This document shows, in pieces, positions 42,517 to 51,209 of a stretch of 57,074 bases of DNA. The notes beneath the pieces were generated by a model. It was not told the DNA's origin, made no database searches, and was given only the letters and a program-made list of their open reading frames with translations. Each line of letters opens with the position of its first letter. The stretch's first letter is position 1. The DNA is from an uncultured Verrucomicrobiota bacterium (GTDB taxonomy: Bacteria; Verrucomicrobiota; Verrucomicrobiia; Chthoniobacterales; JACTMZ01): positions 1 through 57,074 of the forward strand of contig CAJBKE010000066.1 in NCBI GenBank assembly GCA_903953565.1, given 5' to 3'. A program made the translations under genes and the position numbers.

Positions 42517-43638
42517 TCAGCGGTAGTCCAAGCGCATAAGCAGCCATGCACCAACGCCGATGAACAGTGCGTTGGGAACCCAAAGCAGCAAATACGGATG
42601 CAAGGCCGTGTTGTCGCGCAGCATTTCGGCGAGCACGACGAAGAAAAAGTAGGCGAAGGCGAGCGCGAGGCTGATCGCAAAACCGATCGATGTTTCCTTC
42701 CTCTGCGCCGTCACACCGAGCGGCATGGCCACGATGGCGAAGGCGATGCAGGCCAGCGACAGGGACACACGCTTGCTCATTTCCACCTTCACGCGGCTGA
42801 CCAATTCGGGATCGTTCTGCGACTCGGCCTCGGGCAGATAACTCCACAACTCCCGCAGGGTGTATGCGCGGAGGGGTTTCGAGAGCCAGTAGTTGTTGAC
42901 CAAGTCCAGCAACTGAATGGAAATGGTCGCTTCGCCGACCGAAATGCCGTGCCGGATTTGCGCAAAATCGTCCGGCGCCTTCTCGTCGCGCTGCTCGAAA
43001 CGTGCATTGCGCAAGGTCAGCAGCAGTTCCCCACCCTCGTCATCGACCTCGATCTCCCCCTCTTGGGCGAGGATCACCCGCTGCGGCTGCGCGCCCGCCG
43101 CTTCTTCGATGAGAGTCACATTGGACAACATGTTCCCCTCTTTTCCAGCGATGAAAATCTTGCGCCCGGAAAATTCATCAATGACCTCGCCTGCGGTGAA
43201 CAATGACTGCGGATTGCTCCGCGCAATCGTCACGATCGAGTTGCGCATCGCATCGAGCGCGCGCGGCGCGACTGTCGTGTTGATCCAAAATGTAAAAGCG
43301 CTGAGGACGAGGGCAACGCCGAGAACCGGCAGACAGACCCGGAACAGACTCGTCCCGCAAGCCCGCAAGGCCACCATCTCGTTATCGGCCGACATCCGCC
43401 CGAAAACCAGGAGCACCGCGGTAAGAAACGCCCATGGCACCGTGAAAGTGAAAGAGAACGGCAGCACGTAGAGCATGAACATGAACAGATACTTCACCGG
43501 AACATCGCGGTTGATCATCAGATCGAGCAACTCCTTGAAAATATTGCCCAGGACCAGGACCAGACTGAGCACGAAAAGCCCGTAGATCGTGGTAATGACC
43601 ACGCCACTTCCTACGTAACGGTCGATCAACTTTAACAT
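42517..43638 (-). CDS. LptF/LptG-family permease
   Basis: A 373-residue YjgP/YjgQ-type membrane protein. It opens MLKLIDRYVGSGVVITTIYG, with the first membrane segment, and has six hydrophobic segments in two groups of three around a periplasmic beta-rich domain of about 150 residues. These permeases extract lipopolysaccharide from the inner membrane together with LptB. Only one is found here. Start sites at 43638 and 43656 are equally possible. It is divergent from zwf and convergent with the DAHP synthase gene. Confidence 0.85.
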   Translation of the reverse strand: MLKLIDRYVGSGVVITTIYGLFVLSLVLVLGNIFKELLDLMINRDVPVKYLFMFMLYVLPFSFTFTVPWAFLTAVLLVFGRMSADNEMVALRACGTSLFRVCLPVLGVALVLSAFTFWINTTVAPRALDAMRNSIVTIARSNPQSLFTAGEVIDEFSGRKIFIAGKEGNMLSNVTLIEEAAGAQPQRVILAQEGEIEVDDEGGELLLTLRNARFEQRDEKAPDDFAQIRHGISVGEATISIQLLDLVNNYWLSKPLRAYTLRELWSYLPEAESQNDPELVSRVKVEMSKRVSLSLACIAFAIVAMPLGVTAQRKETSIGFAISLALAFAYFFFVVLAEMLRDNTALHPYLLLWVPNALFIGVGAWLLMRLDYR

Positions 43639-43769
43639 CCGTCGGACAAAAATCATCCGCGCGGACGGCGGACAGCTCAATCTTAGCGCCGCCCACCCTC
43701 TCTTGCCAAGCGGCACAGTGATGGTTTTGGCATTGAGCGCGCGCGCGCCCGCGTCCAGACTTTCGCCGC

Positions 43770-45299
43770 ATGTCGGATACCAGACCCGCGGCCCTTCATC
43801 AGCGGCAACCCGCACCGCCCTGCATCTTTGTCATCTTCGGTGCCTCCGGAGATCTGACTAAGCGCAAGCTCATCCCAGCCCTGTTCAATCTCAGCTGCGT
43901 CGGATTGCTGCCGGAAAAGTTCGCCATTGTCGGCGTGGCCATCACGCCGGGTAATGACCAGACCTTCCGCGACCAGATGTCCGCGGACATCAAGCAATTC
44001 TCCACGCATCCGGTCGACCCTCAGCAGTGGGACCCGTTCGTCGCGGGATGCTATTACCTCCACGGCGACCTCAACGATCAATCGGCCTACACGGCACTCA
44101 AAGAAAAACTCGACGCTGTCCGCCAGGCGCGCGGCATTCCGGGAGGCAATGTCGTCTTCAATCTCGCCATCACCCCCACGCTTTTCGGCAACGTGGCCGC
44201 GCATCTCGGCGATGCGGGGCTTCTCCACGAAACCCCCGACGGCTTCCGGCGCGTCATCATCGAGAAACCCTTCGGCCGCGACCTCGACAGCGCACGCGAG
44301 TTGAACAACGAACTGCACGGCAATCTGAAGGAGGCGCAAATTTACCGCATCGACCACTACCTGGGTAAGGAGACGGTTCAGAACATCATGGTCTTCCGCT
44401 TTGCCAACATGATTTTCGAACCAAATTGGAACCGCCGCTATGTCGACAGCGTGCAGATCACCGTGGCGGAGCGTCTCGGTGTGGAAAACCGCGGCGGCTA
44501 TCTCGATAACTACGGCGTTCTCCGCGACATGGTGCAGAACCACATGCTCAGCGTGCTTTCGCTCATCGCCATGGAACCGCCCGGCAATATCTCCGGTGAT
44601 GCCGTGCGCAACGAAAAGGTCAAGGTCCTCGAAGCCATCCGGCCGATGGAGCCCGAGGAAGTCCTCGAAAATTGCGTCCGCGGACAATACGGCGCGGGCA
44701 TCATCGACGGGCGCCAAGTCCCCGCTTACCGCGACGAACCGAGCGTCAATCCCCATTCCAACACCGAGACCTACGCCGCCCTGCGGCTCTTTGTCGAAAA
44801 CTGGCGGTGGGCCGACGTTCCCTTCTACCTCCGCACCGGCAAACGCCTCGCCAAGCACCTCACCCAAGTCGTCATCCGCTTCAAACGCACCCCGCTCATG
44901 CTCTTCGGGGAAAAAGTCCACAGCGAAGCGGGACCGAACGCACTCATTCTCAACATCCAGCCGGAAGAAAGCATCACGATCATGATCCGCGCCAAAAAGC
45001 CCGGACCCAATATCGTCGTCGATACCATTCCGCTGGATTTCGACTACTCGGAGTTCGGAAAACAATCGCCCGCGACCGGTTACGAAACACTTCTGCATGA
45101 CTGCATGATCGGGGACATGACCCTCTTCCACCGCGAGGACAGTGTCGATGCTTCCTGGCGCATCGTGAATCCCATCCTCGATGTGTGGGGAGCGCTTCCT
45201 CCGCGCGACTTTCCCGATTATGACGCGGGCACCTGGGGCCCCGCCTCGGCCGACAAACTGCTGGAGCGCGACGGTCGTCAGTGGGAAAATCCCTCCTGA
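43770..45299 (+). CDS. zwf: Glucose-6-phosphate 1-dehydrogenase
   Basis: A 509-residue enzyme, the first step of the oxidative pentose-phosphate pathway, making NADPH. IFGASGDLTKRKLIPAL is the NADP-binding loop. RIDHYLGKE holds the catalytic His and the substrate Lys. Full length is normal. It is followed by glk, so glucose phosphorylation and oxidation are encoded side by side. A reverse-strand frame across this gene is a shadow. Confidence 0.97.
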   Translation: MSDTRPAALHQRQPAPPCIFVIFGASGDLTKRKLIPALFNLSCVGLLPEKFAIVGVAITPGNDQTFRDQMSADIKQFSTHPVDPQQWDPFVAGCYYLHGDLNDQSAYTALKEKLDAVRQARGIPGGNVVFNLAITPTLFGNVAAHLGDAGLLHETPDGFRRVIIEKPFGRDLDSARELNNELHGNLKEAQIYRIDHYLGKETVQNIMVFRFANMIFEPNWNRRYVDSVQITVAERLGVENRGGYLDNYGVLRDMVQNHMLSVLSLIAMEPPGNISGDAVRNEKVKVLEAIRPMEPEEVLENCVRGQYGAGIIDGRQVPAYRDEPSVNPHSNTETYAALRLFVENWRWADVPFYLRTGKRLAKHLTQVVIRFKRTPLMLFGEKVHSEAGPNALILNIQPEESITIMIRAKKPGPNIVVDTIPLDFDYSEFGKQSPATGYETLLHDCMIGDMTLFHREDSVDASWRIVNPILDVWGALPPRDFPDYDAGTWGPASADKLLERDGRQWENPS

Positions 45300-45314
45300 C
45301 CTGCACACGAACCC

Positions 45315-46409
45315 GTGTCCACCCCCGCACAAGCGCAGCCCGAACAAACGCCCGAACCGCACCCCATGCGGCCGCTTCCGGAGGGTGAGGGCCCGCTTAT
45401 CCTGGGAGGCGATGTCGGTGGAACGAAAACGTGGCTGGGGATTTTCCGCGCCGGTGGTAGGGATGCGGCAGCCAGCCTGACGCTGCTGCGCTCGGCCAAA
45501 TACTCCAGCAAATCCTCCGGAAGCCTCGAACAACTCGTAGCGGAGTTTCTCGAAGATGAACGACAGACCGTCGACTTTGCCTGCTTTGGCTTGCCCGGTC
45601 CCGTGCGCGGCACCCGCGTCCGCCTGGTTAACCTGCCATGGGAAGTGGATGCCGAAGCGCTTACCACGCGCTTCCGGTTCCGTGGATGTTTCCTCATCAA
45701 CGATCTCGTGGCCAACGCTTATGGCATTGGAGAACTCGCTCCCTCCGACTTTGTCGTGCTCCATGCCGGCGCCGCGGATGCCTCCGGTAACATGGCCGTG
45801 ATTTCTCCCGGCACGGGCTTGGGGGAAGCGGGAATATTCTGGGACGGACGCAAACACACGCCGTTTGCATGCGAGGGAGGACATTGCGACTTCGCGCCGC
45901 GCACCGAGCTTGAGGTCGATCTCCTGCGGCACCTCCTTACGCCTTACGGACATGTCAGTTCCGAGCGTGTGCTCAGCGGCAGCATGGGGCTACCCAACCT
46001 TTATGAATTTCTCCGAGACACGGGCCGCGCTCCGGAAAACCCTGCTGTGGCGGAGGCCCTCAAGACCGGGGATACCGGTGCCGTGGTCACCCGCGCGGCG
46101 CTGGACGGCAGTTGCCGGCTTTGCGAACAAACCATGGAGCTCTTTGCCAGCATCCTCGGCGCCGAAGCGGGCAACCTCGCCTTGAAGATCATGGCCACCG
46201 GCGGTGTCTTCATCGGCGGCGGCATTGCGGCAAAAATTCTTCCCATCCTGCAAAAACCTCTGCTCCTCGAGGGTTTCCTCGCCAAAGGACGCTTCAGGGA
46301 ATTCATGCAGCGCATTCCGCTCCGCGTTATTCTCAATGACCGCGCCGCCCTGCTCGGAGCCGCGCGCCACGCTCTACATGGAGCCGAAGCCCTCGCCGCG
46401 AAGCGCTGA
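45315..46409 (+). CDS. glk: Glucokinase
   Basis: A 364-residue hexokinase-like sugar kinase that phosphorylates glucose with ATP. It has GGDVGGTKTWLGIF near residue 34 for phosphate binding, LINDLVANAYGI with the catalytic Asp, SPGTGLGEAG, and CEGGHCDFAPR, the glucokinase-type zinc-free signature. The first 30 residues are a Pro-rich extension. It lies 15 bp downstream of zwf and is probably in the same operon. It is convergent with the S11 peptidase gene. Confidence 0.95.
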   Translation: MSTPAQAQPEQTPEPHPMRPLPEGEGPLILGGDVGGTKTWLGIFRAGGRDAAASLTLLRSAKYSSKSSGSLEQLVAEFLEDERQTVDFACFGLPGPVRGTRVRLVNLPWEVDAEALTTRFRFRGCFLINDLVANAYGIGELAPSDFVVLHAGAADASGNMAVISPGTGLGEAGIFWDGRKHTPFACEGGHCDFAPRTELEVDLLRHLLTPYGHVSSERVLSGSMGLPNLYEFLRDTGRAPENPAVAEALKTGDTGAVVTRAALDGSCRLCEQTMELFASILGAEAGNLALKIMATGGVFIGGGIAAKILPILQKPLLLEGFLAKGRFREFMQRIPLRVILNDRAALLGAARHALHGAEALAAKR

Positions 46410-46416
46410 AACAAAC

Positions 46417-47253
46417 TCAGAGCAACCCGTTGGCGTAGAGCTTCATCATCACCGCCGTCTGCAACCAGAACATCTCTTTGTGTCCGCGGAGAATCACCGC
46501 GAAGATGCGGCGCCCCTTTTCCTCCCACACGACCGCGGCGCAATGACCCGCAGCTCCCGTGTATCCCACCTTGAGGCCGCGGCAGTTGGGATGGCGGTGC
46601 AGGATGCGGTTGGCATTGCGTAACGATGTCAGTTTGCCGTTTGCTTCACGCCACGGGAGGTTCTTGGTGGCAACTATCTCCCGGATGACGGGGTTTTTGT
46701 AGGCAGCCATAGCGATCTTCATCATGTCCCTCGCCGTGGAATACTGCCCGCCCGCAGAGAAGCCTGCACTGTCTTTGAAAACCGACGTTTTCGCGCCGAG
46801 ACGCCGAGCCATGAGTGTCATCTTCGCGCCGAAAGCCGCCTCACTGCCGCTGTTGTCCCTCGCCAGCGCACGGGCTGCATCGTTCGCGCTAAGCACCAGC
46901 ATCGCCTCGAGAAGTTCACGGCGCGTGTAGGTTCCCCCGACACTGTTGGGCAATTTGGTCGGCTGACAGGATGCGTCCGCTGCAGTGACCGTCACCGGCT
47001 TGTTCAGGTCTCCGGCTTCGAGGATGACCAGCGCGCTGAGCAGTTTTTGCACGCTGGCGATCTCGCGGGGACGGTCTGCCTCTTTCTCGAAGAGCACTTT
47101 GCCCGTGTCGCCATCGACGATAAGAATGCTGTCCGCCTCGACCATGGCGAACTTGGCCAGGCTCGATGGCGCGCCGGCGAGTCCCTGTGAGAAAATGGCA
47201 AAGAAGAGTGCAAAAAGAACGGTCGGCCGGATTTGATGATGGCGCAATCGCAT
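46417..47253 (-). CDS. D-alanyl-D-alanine carboxypeptidase, S11 family
   Basis: A 278-residue penicillin-binding-protein-type peptidase acting on peptidoglycan stem peptides in the periplasm. ASVQKLL is the SxxK motif with the nucleophile Ser, and SAND the SxN motif. The third motif is GLKVGYTGAAG, so KVG stands where KTG is usual. The start at 47253 is chosen because it gives a clean signal peptide (hydrophobic stretch ending GLAGA); starts at 47322 and 47382 are less likely. There is no C-terminal membrane anchor. Confidence 0.85.
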   Translation of the reverse strand: MRLRHHQIRPTVLFALFFAIFSQGLAGAPSSLAKFAMVEADSILIVDGDTGKVLFEKEADRPREIASVQKLLSALVILEAGDLNKPVTVTAADASCQPTKLPNSVGGTYTRRELLEAMLVLSANDAARALARDNSGSEAAFGAKMTLMARRLGAKTSVFKDSAGFSAGGQYSTARDMMKIAMAAYKNPVIREIVATKNLPWREANGKLTSLRNANRILHRHPNCRGLKVGYTGAAGHCAAVVWEEKGRRIFAVILRGHKEMFWLQTAVMMKLYANGLL

Positions 47254-47367
47254 CCGGCGCCAAGCTAAGCACGCACCCTTGCCAGTCAAGAAGCATGCGC
47301 CGAGAAGCAGGAAGAGCCGCATTTTTCCTTCATGTTTCAAGCCTCCGCCCTCATCATTAAATCCTTC

Positions 47368-47440
47368 GGGGGTGTAGCTCAACGGTTAGAGCAGGCGGCT
47401 CATAATCGCTTGGTTGCAGGTTCGAGTCCTGCCGCCCCCA
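47368..47440 (+). tRNA. tRNA-Ile2 (CAT anticodon)
   Basis: A complete 73-base cloverleaf. The acceptor arms GGGGGTG and CGCCCCC pair with one G-T, the D-arm has GCTC...GAGC, the anticodon loop reads CTCATAA with anticodon CAT, and the T-arm reads GCAGGTTCGAGTCCTGC. The anticodon arm GGCGGCTCATAATCGCT resembles tRNA-Ile2, in which the C is changed to lysidine to read AUA, more than elongator Met. No CCA is encoded. The identity call, Ile2 over Met, is by comparison with known Ile2 sequences. Confidence 0.9.
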
Positions 47441-47456
47441 ATCGAACAACAAAATC

Positions 47457-47945
47457 ATGCCCACCTTCGACATTGTTTCCGAAATCGATCGCCAGGAAAT
47501 CCTCAACGCCGTGGACCAGGCCCGACGCGAACTGGCCACCCGCTTCGACTTCAAGGGTTCCGAGGCCAAAATGGAAATCGAGAAGGACGGCAATCTGCGC
47601 CTCAACGCGGAAGATGCCTCACGCCTGAAAGGCCTGCGCGAAATCGCCGTGGCCAAACTGGCCAAGCGCAACATCGACCTACGCAACGTCGAGCAGAAAG
47701 AACCCGAGATCTCCCCACTCGGCCACGCGCGCCAGCTTTTTGTCTTCAAGCAGGGCCTCGAAGGCGACAAAGCCAAAGAAATTTCCAAATTCCTCAAAGC
47801 GTCCGGACTAAAAATCCAATCAACGCTGCAAGACCGCCAAATCCGGGTCACCGGCAAAAAACGCGACGACCTGCAAGAAGCCATCGCGGCCCTCCGGGCC
47901 AAAGATTTCGGCGTCGCGCTGAACTACACCAACTTCCGCGACTGA
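47457..47945 (+). CDS. yajQ: YajQ family nucleotide-binding protein
   Basis: A 162-residue protein of the UPF0234/YajQ family. It begins MPTFDIVSEID and has ATRFDFKGSEAKME, DLRNVE and the C-terminal QVTGKKRDDLQ-like stretch seen here as RVTGKKRDDLQ. Members bind cyclic di-GMP in some bacteria and may act with transcription regulators. Length is normal. It starts 17 bp after the tRNA gene. Confidence 0.95.
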   Translation: MPTFDIVSEIDRQEILNAVDQARRELATRFDFKGSEAKMEIEKDGNLRLNAEDASRLKGLREIAVAKLAKRNIDLRNVEQKEPEISPLGHARQLFVFKQGLEGDKAKEISKFLKASGLKIQSTLQDRQIRVTGKKRDDLQEAIAALRAKDFGVALNYTNFRD

Positions 47946-47968
47946 CGCCGCCCTGGCTCAAGCTTGTA

Positions 47969-47986
47969 GCCTCGGCACTCCGAGGC
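47969..47986. terminator. Stem-loop downstream of yajQ
   Basis: GCCTCGG-CACT-CCGAGGC is a perfect 7-base-pair hairpin, 23 bp after the yajQ stop codon. No T-run follows, so it is a weak terminator at best. It may be a member of an intergenic palindrome family: its lead-in TTGTAGC also precedes the palindrome at 57021. Confidence 0.4.
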
Positions 47987-48128
47987 GCCCTCTTGAACGA
48001 CTCCTGATTAGGAATCGATGTCTTCGCATTGATCCCAACCGTCCGGCGCTTCTTTTGCTTTGCCAGTCAGCAGACCAAGGATCCTTGGCGCTTCATTCAC
48101 AATCTGTGGCGAGGCACACTGGGACGCA

Positions 48129-48899
48129 TCACTTATCTGCTTTGCCGACTGTTTGATATGGCAACCTTTCGGTTCCGCTGGAATTTGCTTGAGCTGAATT
48201 AACTTCCCCCGCAATCCGCGCAAAAGCCTCCCCCGGATCAGCCGCCCGCGAAATCGGCCGCCCGATCACCAGATGCGTGGCCCCGCCGCGCACCACTTCG
48301 GCGGGCGTCGCGGTGCGCTTTTGATCGCCGACGTCCGCACCCGCCGGACGCACGCCGGGGATGACCAACAGCGGTTCTGGTCCGAGTTCCGCCCGCAGCA
48401 ACGGCAATTCGAGCGCACTGGCGACAAAGCCACGCACCCCGGCCGCCTGTCCCATCTTGGCCAAACGCACCACCTGCTCGCCCACACTGCCATGCACTCC
48501 GCAGGCCTCGAGCGTGGCCTGGTTGGAACTGGTCAGCACCGTGACCCCGAGAATCGTCATCGTGTCGCCGGCTTCCTCCACTGCTGCGGCGCACATTTCA
48601 GGACCGCCGCCGAGATGGATGGTGCACAAATCAACGCCCAAGTCGCGCGCCGACCGGACCGCCGAAGCCACCGTGTTGGGAATGTCATGAAGCTTCAAAT
48701 CGAGAAAAACGCGCGCGCCGCGCGCCTGCGCGGCTTCAATGGCCGCGGCGCCCTCCGCGATAAAAAGTTGCAGCCCAACCTTGTAAAAGCGGGCCCGCCC
48801 GGCCAACCGGTCCATGAGCTTCCGCGCCTCGTCGAGCGACGGTTCGTCCAGCGCAACGATGATTTCCGCTTGGCCCCCGCTAGTTTCGCCATTGATCAT
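48129..48899 (-). CDS. pyrF: Orotidine-5'-phosphate decarboxylase
   Basis: A 256-residue enzyme that makes UMP in pyrimidine synthesis. It has the active-site block FLDLKLHDIPNTV, IIVALDEPS at the N-terminus, and VIPGVRPAGADVGDQKR...IGRPI for phosphate binding. The ATG at 48899 is right for the family; a longer frame to 49427 is antisense to ispE and is dismissed. The C-terminus runs about 20 residues past the barrel. It diverges from ispE, only 7 bp apart, so their promoters must lie within the other gene's sequence. Confidence 0.93.
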   Translation of the reverse strand: MINGETSGGQAEIIVALDEPSLDEARKLMDRLAGRARFYKVGLQLFIAEGAAAIEAAQARGARVFLDLKLHDIPNTVASAVRSARDLGVDLCTIHLGGGPEMCAAAVEEAGDTMTILGVTVLTSSNQATLEACGVHGSVGEQVVRLAKMGQAAGVRGFVASALELPLLRAELGPEPLLVIPGVRPAGADVGDQKRTATPAEVVRGGATHLVIGRPISRAADPGEAFARIAGEVNSAQANSSGTERLPYQTVGKADK

Positions 48900-48906
48900 G
48901 CCCTGA

Positions 48907-49740
48907 ATGCAAATCGCCGCCCCAGCCAAAATCAATCTCAACCTGCGGGTGGTCGGGCGGAATGGCGCCACCGGATACCACGACATCGAAACATGGATGG
49001 CACCCGTATCGCTGGCCGACGAGCTGAGGGTCGAGCTCACCGAGACACCGGGCATCACCCTCACCTGCAGCGACCCGGAACTCGAAAACGGCTCCGGAAA
49101 TCTTGCTTGGAAAGCAGCGGAGCTCTTTCTGCGCGAGTCCGGACATCCCGGCGGCGCGGCCATCGAGTTGCACAAACACATCCCCCACGGCGCCGGCCTC
49201 GGCGGTGGCAGCAGTGATGCCGCGGCGGTGCTCAAAGCACTCAACGCGCAGACGGGACAGCATTTCGACCATGATGGGCTGGAAAAAATGGCAGTGTGCC
49301 TCGGTTCGGACATTCCCTTCTTCATCCGCGGGACCCCCGCCATGGCGCGCGGGCGCGGTGAGATCCTCGAACCCCGACCGCTCAACCAACCGCTCCACTT
49401 GCTCCTCATCAAACCGCCATTCGCCATCGCAACCGCATGGGCTTACGGGCGGTGGTCGGAGCGAATGCCTTGTCCGGAGCGATGGACCGCGCCGCAGTTA
49501 CACGAAGGCATCGAAATCGGCAACGACCTCGAGCGCCCTGTCTTTGCCAAATACATCATCCTCGCCGCTCTCAAAGCGTGGTTGCTCGAACACTCGCTCG
49601 TCGCCGCCGCGGCGATGTCCGGGTCCGGATCCTGCCTTTACGCCATCCTCCGCGACCCGCGCGCTGGCGGGCAACTTGACTCCGATACGAGAGCCGAGTT
49701 CGGCGATACATTCCAGACCGCCACCTGCCGCACTTTGTAA
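48907..49740 (+). CDS. ispE: 4-diphosphocytidyl-2-C-methyl-D-erythritol kinase
   Basis: A 277-residue GHMP kinase of the non-mevalonate isoprenoid pathway. It has APAKINLNLRVVG with the catalytic Lys, HIPHGAGLGGGSSDAAA for ATP binding, and MSGSGSCLYA as the third motif. Isoprenoids feed the undecaprenyl carrier used by the polysaccharide locus. The start at 48907 gives the classical N-terminus. Confidence 0.93.
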   Translation: MQIAAPAKINLNLRVVGRNGATGYHDIETWMAPVSLADELRVELTETPGITLTCSDPELENGSGNLAWKAAELFLRESGHPGGAAIELHKHIPHGAGLGGGSSDAAAVLKALNAQTGQHFDHDGLEKMAVCLGSDIPFFIRGTPAMARGRGEILEPRPLNQPLHLLLIKPPFAIATAWAYGRWSERMPCPERWTAPQLHEGIEIGNDLERPVFAKYIILAALKAWLLEHSLVAAAAMSGSGSCLYAILRDPRAGGQLDSDTRAEFGDTFQTATCRTL

Positions 49741-49841
49741 GGCTGCCAAGCCTCGGCAGAGGGCCTTCCATCCTCTCTCTGCCATCTTCAGCATTGACCC
49801 CCAAAAAGCGCTTGGCAACTCTCTCAGCGCAAGTCGTTCCC

Positions 49842-51209
49842 ATGCAAATTGCCGCTCACTACCCGCCCGGCTTTCGCGCCCGCCGCGGACTGAACTGGGG
49901 CGCTCTCGGGCTCATGTATGCCTCTTATTACATGTGCCGCTACAACTTCCGTTTTGCCGGCCCCGGCATGAACGAGGAATTCGGCTTCAAAGCGAGCGAC
50001 CTAGCCATGCTCTGGGTCGTGTGGTCGCTGGCTTACGGCACCGGGCAACTCGTCAACGGACTCTTCACCGACCGTATCGGCGGAAAATGGTCCATGCTCA
50101 TCGGCGCCATCGGCACCATTTGCTGCAACTTCATCTTCGGCTTCTCGTCCTTTGTCGGCACGTTCACCACCTTCGCCCTCATCGCTCTGCTCAACGGCTG
50201 GTTCCAATCCTACGGCGCGCCGGGCATGATCAAAATCAACGCCGCGTGGTTCCGCCGCACCGAGCGTGGCACGTTCGCTGGAATTTTCGGCATCATGATT
50301 CAACTGGGTCAGTTTGCCATCAACACCCTTGCCCCCTTCCTCCTCGCGGGCTTCACCATCACGATCTGGGCCATCGGCACCTGGGTGGTCGAACCAGGCG
50401 AATGGCGCGTTCTCTTCATCGTCCCGCCTTTCGTTACCGCGGCCGCCGCGCTTTTCATGTTCTTCACGGTGAAAGAGGAACCGGCCGCCGCGGGATATCC
50501 CGATGCCATCGAGGACGAGTTGGACAACTCCGCCGGCACAAGGGTCAGCCTGAAGGAATCCTTCACCACCATCTTCACCCACCCGCTCGTCTGGTTTTAC
50601 GCCATCGCCTATGCGTCGACCGGTGCGGTGAGACACAGCTCCGACCAACTCTCGGTCATGTTCTTCACCGAGCAGCTCGGCATCAATTGGAAAGCCAAGC
50701 CGCTCGCGGTGATCGTCACCATGAACCTCATGACGCTGGCCGCCGTCGTCGGCTCGATCGCCGCCGGATTCATCAGCGACAAGTTCTTCAAGGGTCACCG
50801 TTCGCCCGTGGCCATGTTCCTCTATTTCACCGAGGCCGCCGTCCTCACCACCGCCGCCATAGTCATGCTTGCCGGCTTCATCCAACCCGGCACTCTGGGC
50901 GTTTTCCTTGGCGGCATGTTCCTCGTCCTGACATCGCTCACGGTCAACTCCACCCACTCCATTGTCGGCGCTGCCGCGCCTATGGATATCGGCGGCAAAA
51001 AAATGGCCGGTTTCGCTGCGGGCGTTATCGACTCCTTCCAGTATTACGGCTCCGCTTTGTGCCTGTTCATTACCGCCTTCGTCCTCGAACGCTACGGCTG
51101 GGCCGGATGGTATCCGGTGATGATCAGCTTTGCCCTCATAGGCGGATTCGCCATGCTTCTCCTCAAGCGAAAACAAAAACGGCTCGCCGCCGCAGCCAAC
51201 CCCTCATGA
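49842..51209 (+). CDS. MFS transporter, organophosphate:phosphate antiporter type
   Basis: A 455-residue major facilitator protein with twelve hydrophobic segments. The YYMCRYNFRFAGP stretch in the first segment and the general layout match the OPA group (GlpT/UhpT), which exchanges sugar phosphates or glycerol-3-phosphate for phosphate. The substrate is not certain. The ATG at 49842 places the first membrane segment normally; a TTG at 49794 is possible. Its stop overlaps the start of the PstS-like gene (ATGA). This hints at a shared phosphate role. Confidence 0.85.
   Translation: MQIAAHYPPGFRARRGLNWGALGLMYASYYMCRYNFRFAGPGMNEEFGFKASDLAMLWVVWSLAYGTGQLVNGLFTDRIGGKWSMLIGAIGTICCNFIFGFSSFVGTFTTFALIALLNGWFQSYGAPGMIKINAAWFRRTERGTFAGIFGIMIQLGQFAINTLAPFLLAGFTITIWAIGTWVVEPGEWRVLFIVPPFVTAAAALFMFFTVKEEPAAAGYPDAIEDELDNSAGTRVSLKESFTTIFTHPLVWFYAIAYASTGAVRHSSDQLSVMFFTEQLGINWKAKPLAVIVTMNLMTLAAVVGSIAAGFISDKFFKGHRSPVAMFLYFTEAAVLTTAAIVMLAGFIQPGTLGVFLGGMFLVLTSLTVNSTHSIVGAAAPMDIGGKKMAGFAAGVIDSFQYYGSALCLFITAFVLERYGWAGWYPVMISFALIGGFAMLLLKRKQKRLAAAANPS

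Noticed and set aside
43683-45953. A 756-codon minus-strand open frame across zwf and glk
   Set aside because: It lies antisense to two clear enzymes and has no recognisable domain; such frames are common opposite GC-rich genes.
48008-48223. A 71-codon minus-strand frame at the end of pyrF
   Set aside because: It overlaps pyrF by 95 bases in another frame and has no homology that I recognise.
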